This document shows, one piece after another, positions 6,307-6,727 of a DNA stretch of 6,727 bases. Source of the DNA: Methanobacteriota archaeon (GTDB lineage Archaea; Thermoplasmatota; Poseidoniia; Poseidoniales; Poseidoniaceae); assembly GCA_029979405.1 (NCBI GenBank), contig JAPOHM010000077.1, forward strand, positions 1 through 6,727. The letters run 5' to 3'. A program made the translations under genes and the position numbers. The notes beneath the pieces were generated by a model. That model worked only from the letters and a program-made list of their open reading frames with translations, did not search any database and had not been told where the DNA came from. Within the stretch, counting starts at the first letter, position 1. Each line of letters starts with the position of its first letter.

Positions 6307-6727
6307 ATGTTTGAATTAGACCAAAGGATAGCTGAACAACTTACAGAAGTGAGTCTTTCCTCATCAGTGCAAGTTAGATGTGGTACTACAAACGCCTTTA
6401 TGGTGACCGCATCTACTGTAATTCCACTTATGCAAATGTTTGAGATGGGCGGAGTTTACATTTGTGCTACAAGAGGTGCGGTTGAAATTATTGATGCGTT
6501 TAATTCAATTGGAGTTGACGTTTCAAATATCCAATTCATTGATTTAGTTTCTTCAGGAATACTTGGAGGAACTGATGTTGAATACAACAACATCACATTT
6601 GTTGACAGCCCCATTATGTTGGAAAGCGTACTCTTACGAACGCTTTACACCCTCAGGATTATTCCAACAGAGAGAAACTTTGTCTTGATTGATTCTGTAA
6701 ATGCGTTAGCAATTTACAATGAAGAAA
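6307..6727 (+). CDS. KaiC-fold protein lacking the Walker A loop (DUF7504-like), 3' end outside window
   Basis: The first 140 residues are present, with no stop before the window edge. The layout follows a KaiC/RecA core. A first strand reaches GTTNAFMVTAST (26-37) where a P-loop would be expected, but there is no GxxxxGK[ST]. Then come VYICATRGAVEIIDAF (50-65), a strand ending NIQFIDLVSS (74-83), ITFVDSPIMLES (96-107), and a Walker-B-like strand NFVLIDSVNALAIYN (124-138) with D129-S130. This order (strand 2, FID, VDSP, IDSxNxLxIYN) recalls the archaeal family known in haloarchaea as DUF7504, a KaiC relative without nucleotide-binding lysine. It is probably cytosolic, as no signal or membrane helix is seen. 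Being two bases after an intact KaiC-like ATPase and sharing its transcript, it may be a non-catalytic subunit or regulator of that ATPase. Fold assignment is good from motif order; the family name is from memory and tentative. Confidence 0.75.
   Translation, partial: MFELDQRIAEQLTEVSLSSSVQVRCGTTNAFMVTASTVIPLMQMFEMGGVYICATRGAVEIIDAFNSIGVDVSNIQFIDLVSSGILGGTDVEYNNITFVDSPIMLESVLLRTLYTLRIIPTERNFVLIDSVNALAIYNEE

Noticed and set aside
1..6727. CRISPR array, insertion sequence or inverted-repeat mobile element
   Set aside because: I saw no regularly spaced repeats, no transposase or integrase motifs and no paired terminal inverted repeats by eye.

Overview
The window looks like a piece of an aerobic, probably marine, archaeal genome; a Poseidoniia (Marine Group II/III) type euryarchaeote is my best guess. 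The grounds are indirect. There are KaiC-family ATPase genes of archaeal type, a large sequon-rich surface protein with a C-terminal anchor, start sites often without a good Shine-Dalgarno sequence, moderate A+T content, and a heme O synthase that implies a heme-copper terminal oxidase. No ribosomal or phylogenetic marker is present, so the assignment is inference.

Left part (1-1266): the tail of a small membrane protein gene overlaps ctaB (protoheme IX farnesyltransferase, UbiA family). The pair is read rightward as part of a respiratory heme or oxidase assembly operon. Three bases after the ctaB stop lies the CCA end of a leftward tRNA-Ser(GCU) gene, with a TATA-like element placed correctly upstream of it.

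Middle (1309-4272, leftward): one very large gene for a secreted, membrane-anchored surface protein. It has a signal peptide, several immunoglobulin-like/CARDB-like beta domains, two fibronectin-III-like domains, a proline-rich stalk, one C-terminal transmembrane helix and a basic cytosolic tail. It carries ten cysteines, which sort by spacing into five close pairs, and 17 N-glycosylation sequons.

Right part (4393-6727, rightward): transcribed divergently from the surface gene is a protein with a TadE/pseudopilin-like N-terminal segment and a C-terminal lamin-tail domain. It is followed by an intact single-domain KaiC-like ATPase. Two bases after that gene ends begins a second protein of KaiC-like fold that has lost its Walker A loop; it runs off the window. 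This reads as a cell-surface/pilus-like locus next to a KaiC-type switch made of an active and a pseudo-ATPase. The functional link between the surface genes and the ATPase pair is inferred from position only.
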